Shown: positions 60,958-64,000 of the stretch, one piece after another
Numbering within the stretch: the first letter of the stretch is position 1
How the letters are laid out: every line of letters begins with the position of its first letter
Origin: Massilia sp. METH4
GTDB taxonomy: Bacteria; Pseudomonadota; Gammaproteobacteria; Burkholderiales; Burkholderiaceae_D
DNA: 64,000 nt
NCBI RefSeq assembly: GCF_037094685.1
Contig: NZ_CP146614.1
Location: 5,518,001 to 5,582,000 of the forward strand
Direction of reading: 5' to 3'
The notes under the pieces: model-generated
Told to the model about the DNA's origin: nothing
Seen by the model: only the letters and a program-made list of their open reading frames with translations
Database searches by the model: none
Made by a program: the position numbers and the translations under genes

Positions 60958-63474
60958 TCACGCTTCGGCGTGCAGCAACTCCGCCGCCAGCTCCACCGGC
61001 ACCGGCCGGCTGCACAGGTAGCCCTGGATCTCGTCGCAGCCTTCCTGCGTCAGGTAGCCCAGCTGATCCCGCGTTTCGACGCCTTCGGCGATGATGCGGC
61101 AACCCAGGCTGTGGCCCAGCGTGATCATCGAGCGCACGATCGCCGAACCAGGCGCGTCGTTCAGCATGTCGCGCACGAAGCTGCGGTCGATCTTCAGGTA
61201 ATCGAGCGGGAAGCGGCGCAGGTACGAGAGGCTCGAGTAGCCGGTGCCGAAATCGTCGATCGACAACCGCACCCCCAGCTCCTTCAGCTGGCGCATCGCC
61301 ACGATCACGCTCTCGATGTTCTGCATCATCAGCGACTCCGTCAGTTCGAGCTCCAGGTATTCCGGCGCCAGACCCGCCGCCTCGAGCGCGCCCAGCACCT
61401 CCTGCACGAAGCCGGCCTGCCGGAACTGGCGGACCGACACGTTGACGGCCACGGGCACCTTCGGCAGCCCGGCCACCTGCCAGACCCTGGCCTGCCGGCA
61501 CGCTTCGTACAGCACCCACCCGCCGATCTCCAGGATGCGCCCGGTCTCCTCGGCAACGCCGATGAAGCGGTCCGGCGGGACCAGGCCCAGTTCCGGTTGC
61601 CGCCAGCGCAGCAGCGCTTCCAGGCCGGCCACGCGGCCGGTGGCGCAATCCACGCGCGGCTGGAAGTACAGCAGGAATTCGTGGCGCGTCAGCGCATTGC
61701 GCAGGTGCCCTTCGATCAGCGTGCGCTCCGTCACGCGGGCATTCATCTCGCTCGTGTAGAACTGCAGCTGGTTGCGCCCGCCATCCTTGGCGCGGTACAG
61801 CGCGATATCGGCGTGCTTGAAAAGGGAAGGAGCGGTATCGCCGTCCCGCGGATACACCGAAACGCCCATGCTGCAGGTGAGCGCCAGGTCGTGCGCGCCC
61901 AGGCGCATCGGCGCGCTGACGGCATCGAGCACCGCCTGCACGGTGCGCGGCGACAGCGTGCCGTCGGTCTGTCCCGGCTGATCGGGCAGCAGCAGGATGA
62001 ACTCGTCGCCGCCAAGCCGCGCCACGGTGTCCGAATCGCGCAGCGCGCTGCGCAGCCGCCCGGCCACCGTCTGCAGCAGGCTGTCGCCCACCGCGTGGCC
62101 CAGCGTATCGTTGATCAGCTTGAAGTTGTCGAGGTCCAGCACCACCACCCACAGCTGGTGCCCGTAGCGCGCCGCGTAGGCGATGGCCTGCTCCAGCCGG
62201 TCCTGGAACAGGTTGCGGTTCGGCAGGCCGGTGAGCGCATCGTGCGTGGACTGGTGTTCCAGTTCCTGCTGGTAGCGCATGGCCGCCGTGATGTCGTTGA
62301 TGACGCCGACCCAGTGCGTGGTGGCGCCGTGCTGGTCCAGCACGGGCGCCACGTGCAGCTGGTTCCAGAACAGCGTGCCATCCTTGCGGTAATTGCGCAG
62401 CACCACCGTCACCTCGCGGAAGGCGCCCAGCGCGTCGCGCAGCGCATAGATGCCTTCCTGTTCGCGGTCGCTGCCCTGCAGGAAACGGCAATCCCGCCCG
62501 ATCACCTCGGCCAGCTCGTAGCCGGAGATGCGCGCGAAGGCGGGGTTGGCGTATTCGATCACGTCGTCGTTGCCGGCGCGCCGCGTGATCAAGATCGCGT
62601 TCACGCTGGCATCGAGGGCGCGGCTTTGCAGGCGCAGCTTCTCGCCGGCTTCGCGGCTGGCCGTGATGTCCTCGATGGTGCACAGGAGGCCGGCGATCTC
62701 GCCGTTCTGGCCGTGCAGCGGCAGCTTGTTGACGAGGTGGCGGCGCGGCCGTCCGTCGGGCCCCGTCAGCGTCTGTTCGCGGCCGCGCACGGGCCGGCCG
62801 GTCTCGATCACGCCGCGATCCTCGATCTCCTCGGCCTGGCGCTCGGCGGGGCTGAGCTGCCAGGGAAAATCGCGGTCGCGCTTGCCGATCACACCGGCCG
62901 GATCGCCCAGGCCGGAAGCGCGCGCGAACAGCAGATTGCAACCCACGTAGCGCAGCTCGAGGTCCTTCCAGAACACCTGCAGCGGCATCGTGTCGATCAG
63001 CCGGCGGTACAGCTGCTCGGACTTGTACAGGGCTCGCTCCGCGGCCACCTGCTGCGTGACGTCGAACGCGAACACGAGGCGGGCGCGGCGCCCTTCGTAG
63101 ATCAGCGCATGCGACGAAATGCGCACGGAGATCGGGCGGCCGTCGCGCTTCATGTGCGTCCACACTCCCGAGGACTGCGGCAGCGCGTGCAGGTGCGCGG
63201 TGGCGGCAAGGTCCGCGGCCAGCCGGGCATGTTCCGACGGCGGCCGGATGTCGCGGATCGTCATGCGCAAAAATTCCGCCTCGGAATAGCCGTAGTGGCG
63301 GCACGCGGCGGCATTCACGCGCAGGAAGCGCAGCGACACGAGGTCGTAGATCCACATCGGCTGCGGATGGTCCTGGAACAGGTCGTCGAAGCGCGTCAGC
63401 GGGCGCCGGCTGCGCCACCCCCGCCCCTGCATGGGGAGCGTGCTGCGCGTCGGGGCTCGGTGCTGGAATCTCAT
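60958..63474 (-). CDS. PAS-PAS-PAS-GGDEF-EAL protein
   Basis: An 838-residue cytoplasmic c-di-GMP enzyme without membrane segments. Three PAS domains occupy about residues 28-145, 155-275 and 285-400 (the third with DCRFLQGSDREQEGI, a LOV/PAS-like flavin-site pattern lacking Cys in the NCRFLQ position only by substitution of N to D). GGDEF (about 410-570) has LGGDEF and the inhibitory RDSD. EAL (about 585-830) has LEALLRW, ELTESLMMQN, DDFGTGYSS and KIDRSFVRD. Both catalytic sites look intact. AGGAG lies six bases before the chosen ATG. It converges with the diguanylate cyclase gene. Confidence 0.88.
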   Translation of the reverse strand: MRFQHRAPTRSTLPMQGRGWRSRRPLTRFDDLFQDHPQPMWIYDLVSLRFLRVNAAACRHYGYSEAEFLRMTIRDIRPPSEHARLAADLAATAHLHALPQSSGVWTHMKRDGRPISVRISSHALIYEGRRARLVFAFDVTQQVAAERALYKSEQLYRRLIDTMPLQVFWKDLELRYVGCNLLFARASGLGDPAGVIGKRDRDFPWQLSPAERQAEEIEDRGVIETGRPVRGREQTLTGPDGRPRRHLVNKLPLHGQNGEIAGLLCTIEDITASREAGEKLRLQSRALDASVNAILITRRAGNDDVIEYANPAFARISGYELAEVIGRDCRFLQGSDREQEGIYALRDALGAFREVTVVLRNYRKDGTLFWNQLHVAPVLDQHGATTHWVGVINDITAAMRYQQELEHQSTHDALTGLPNRNLFQDRLEQAIAYAARYGHQLWVVVLDLDNFKLINDTLGHAVGDSLLQTVAGRLRSALRDSDTVARLGGDEFILLLPDQPGQTDGTLSPRTVQAVLDAVSAPMRLGAHDLALTCSMGVSVYPRDGDTAPSLFKHADIALYRAKDGGRNQLQFYTSEMNARVTERTLIEGHLRNALTRHEFLLYFQPRVDCATGRVAGLEALLRWRQPELGLVPPDRFIGVAEETGRILEIGGWVLYEACRQARVWQVAGLPKVPVAVNVSVRQFRQAGFVQEVLGALEAAGLAPEYLELELTESLMMQNIESVIVAMRQLKELGVRLSIDDFGTGYSSLSYLRRFPLDYLKIDRSFVRDMLNDAPGSAIVRSMITLGHSLGCRIIAEGVETRDQLGYLTQEGCDEIQGYLCSRPVPVELAAELLHAEA

Positions 63475-63627
63475 CATCGGCTCCTGGCGGCGATATTGCA
63501 GTGAACTATAACCCGCCGCGTCCGCTTTGTGCGCAGTACGCCGACACGCGCTTGAGGGCTATTCCTACGCAAGGCGCCGGCGCCGTCGCCTAAGATGAGG
63601 TGTTGCCGGAACTTCAAGGAGAAGAAG

Positions 63628-64000
63628 ATGTTTTCACTGAACAAGCTTAGCCCGACGATTACCGACATGATCCGCTTCGACCACTCGCACACCCTGGTGA
63701 CGTTCCACCAGTACACGACGACGCAGAAGCCGAAAGTGAAGAAGGCGCTCGCGGAGACCATCTGCACCGCCCTGGAAATCCACGCCACGCTGGAAGAAGA
63801 GATCTTCTATCCGGTGATGCGCCAGCTCGAGGGCGCCGACCCCACGATGCTGAAGGCGGAACCGGAGCACAACGAGATGCGCCGGCTGATTGCGCAACTG
63901 CGTGCCACCCGGCCGACGGATGCGAAGCACGACGAGCTCGTGCACGAACTGATGCGCGACGTGATGCACCACGTGGCCGACGAGGAAACCGTGCTGCTGC
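63628..64000 (+). CDS. Hemerythrin-domain protein (3' end outside window)
   Basis: About 124 residues are visible before the right edge. A four-helix hemerythrin-like domain is indicated by FDHSHTLVTFHQY, ALEIHATLEEEIFYPVM, EPEHNEMRRLI and DVMHHVADEE, in which the His and Glu residues expected to bind a diiron centre appear in order. AAGGAGAAGAAG precedes the ATG. Such proteins bind oxygen or nitric oxide or take part in stress defence. Cytoplasmic, no signal peptide. Confidence 0.88.
   Translation, partial: MFSLNKLSPTITDMIRFDHSHTLVTFHQYTTTQKPKVKKALAETICTALEIHATLEEEIFYPVMRQLEGADPTMLKAEPEHNEMRRLIAQLRATRPTDAKHDELVHELMRDVMHHVADEETVLL

Overview
The window looks like chromosome of a high-GC betaproteobacterium of the Oxalobacteraceae (Massilia/Duganella type). 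This is inferred from gene content and base composition, not from a marker gene. Supporting features are a PhcBSR-like quorum-sensing operon, a cyanophycin operon, a PEP-CTERM protein, a bo3 oxidase operon ending in RegBA, a cyc/caa3-type oxidase cluster, a TonB receptor plus beta-propeller phytase pair, and many GGDEF/EAL proteins. No rRNA, tRNA or CRISPR was seen.

Layout. 1-3484: three overlapping minus-strand genes, a methyltransferase, a membrane histidine kinase and a receiver-kinase hybrid cut by the window edge, resembling the Ralstonia phc signal synthesis and sensing operon. 3710-6067: an FMN reductase and a GT1-type glycosyltransferase. 6100-11760: an accessory island with lower-GC stretches. 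It holds a 2.4-kb IS5-family element (17-bp inverted ends, TTA duplication) carrying three small unknown genes, a second set of related ends and repeats around a different gene, a GNAT gene and a broken gene. 11762-18781: a heme-oxygenase-like protein, a PrmC-like methyltransferase, an isoaspartyl peptidase, cyanophycinase and cyanophycin synthetase in one tight operon for making and degrading cyanophycin. 18993-20860: AraC regulator and a GGDEF protein with a degenerate active site. 21066-25430: a Pho-box-driven TonB receptor and phytase pair for phosphate scavenging. 25657-30951: purine permease, a galactokinase remnant, a GH2 glycosidase and a GT4 glycosyltransferase.

31119-36252: a thioredoxin-reductase-like flavoprotein coupled to a Thr/Ser/Gly repeat protein, an esterase, topoisomerase IB and a DUF481 porin-like protein. 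36379-42605: caa3-type oxidase genes (fused subunit I/III, CoxB with a heme c domain, a lipoprotein cytochrome) diverging from a diheme cytochrome and an AI-2E-type permease. 42828-50654: MsbA-like exporter, a PEP-CTERM protein with an extra domain after its sorting signal, a PA-domain metallopeptidase, an ldhA remnant and a GAF/EAL protein. 50854-57738: a minus-strand operon cyoABCD, SURF1, regB, regA coupling a quinol oxidase to a redox-sensing two-component system. 57976-64000: an MFS transporter, a diguanylate cyclase, a PAS-GGDEF-EAL protein and the start of a hemerythrin-like protein.

Intergenic spaces repeatedly carry perfect or near-perfect palindromes built on a GGTGTCNGACACC-like core. 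They mostly sit between convergent genes and are probably a REP-like family doubling as terminators.
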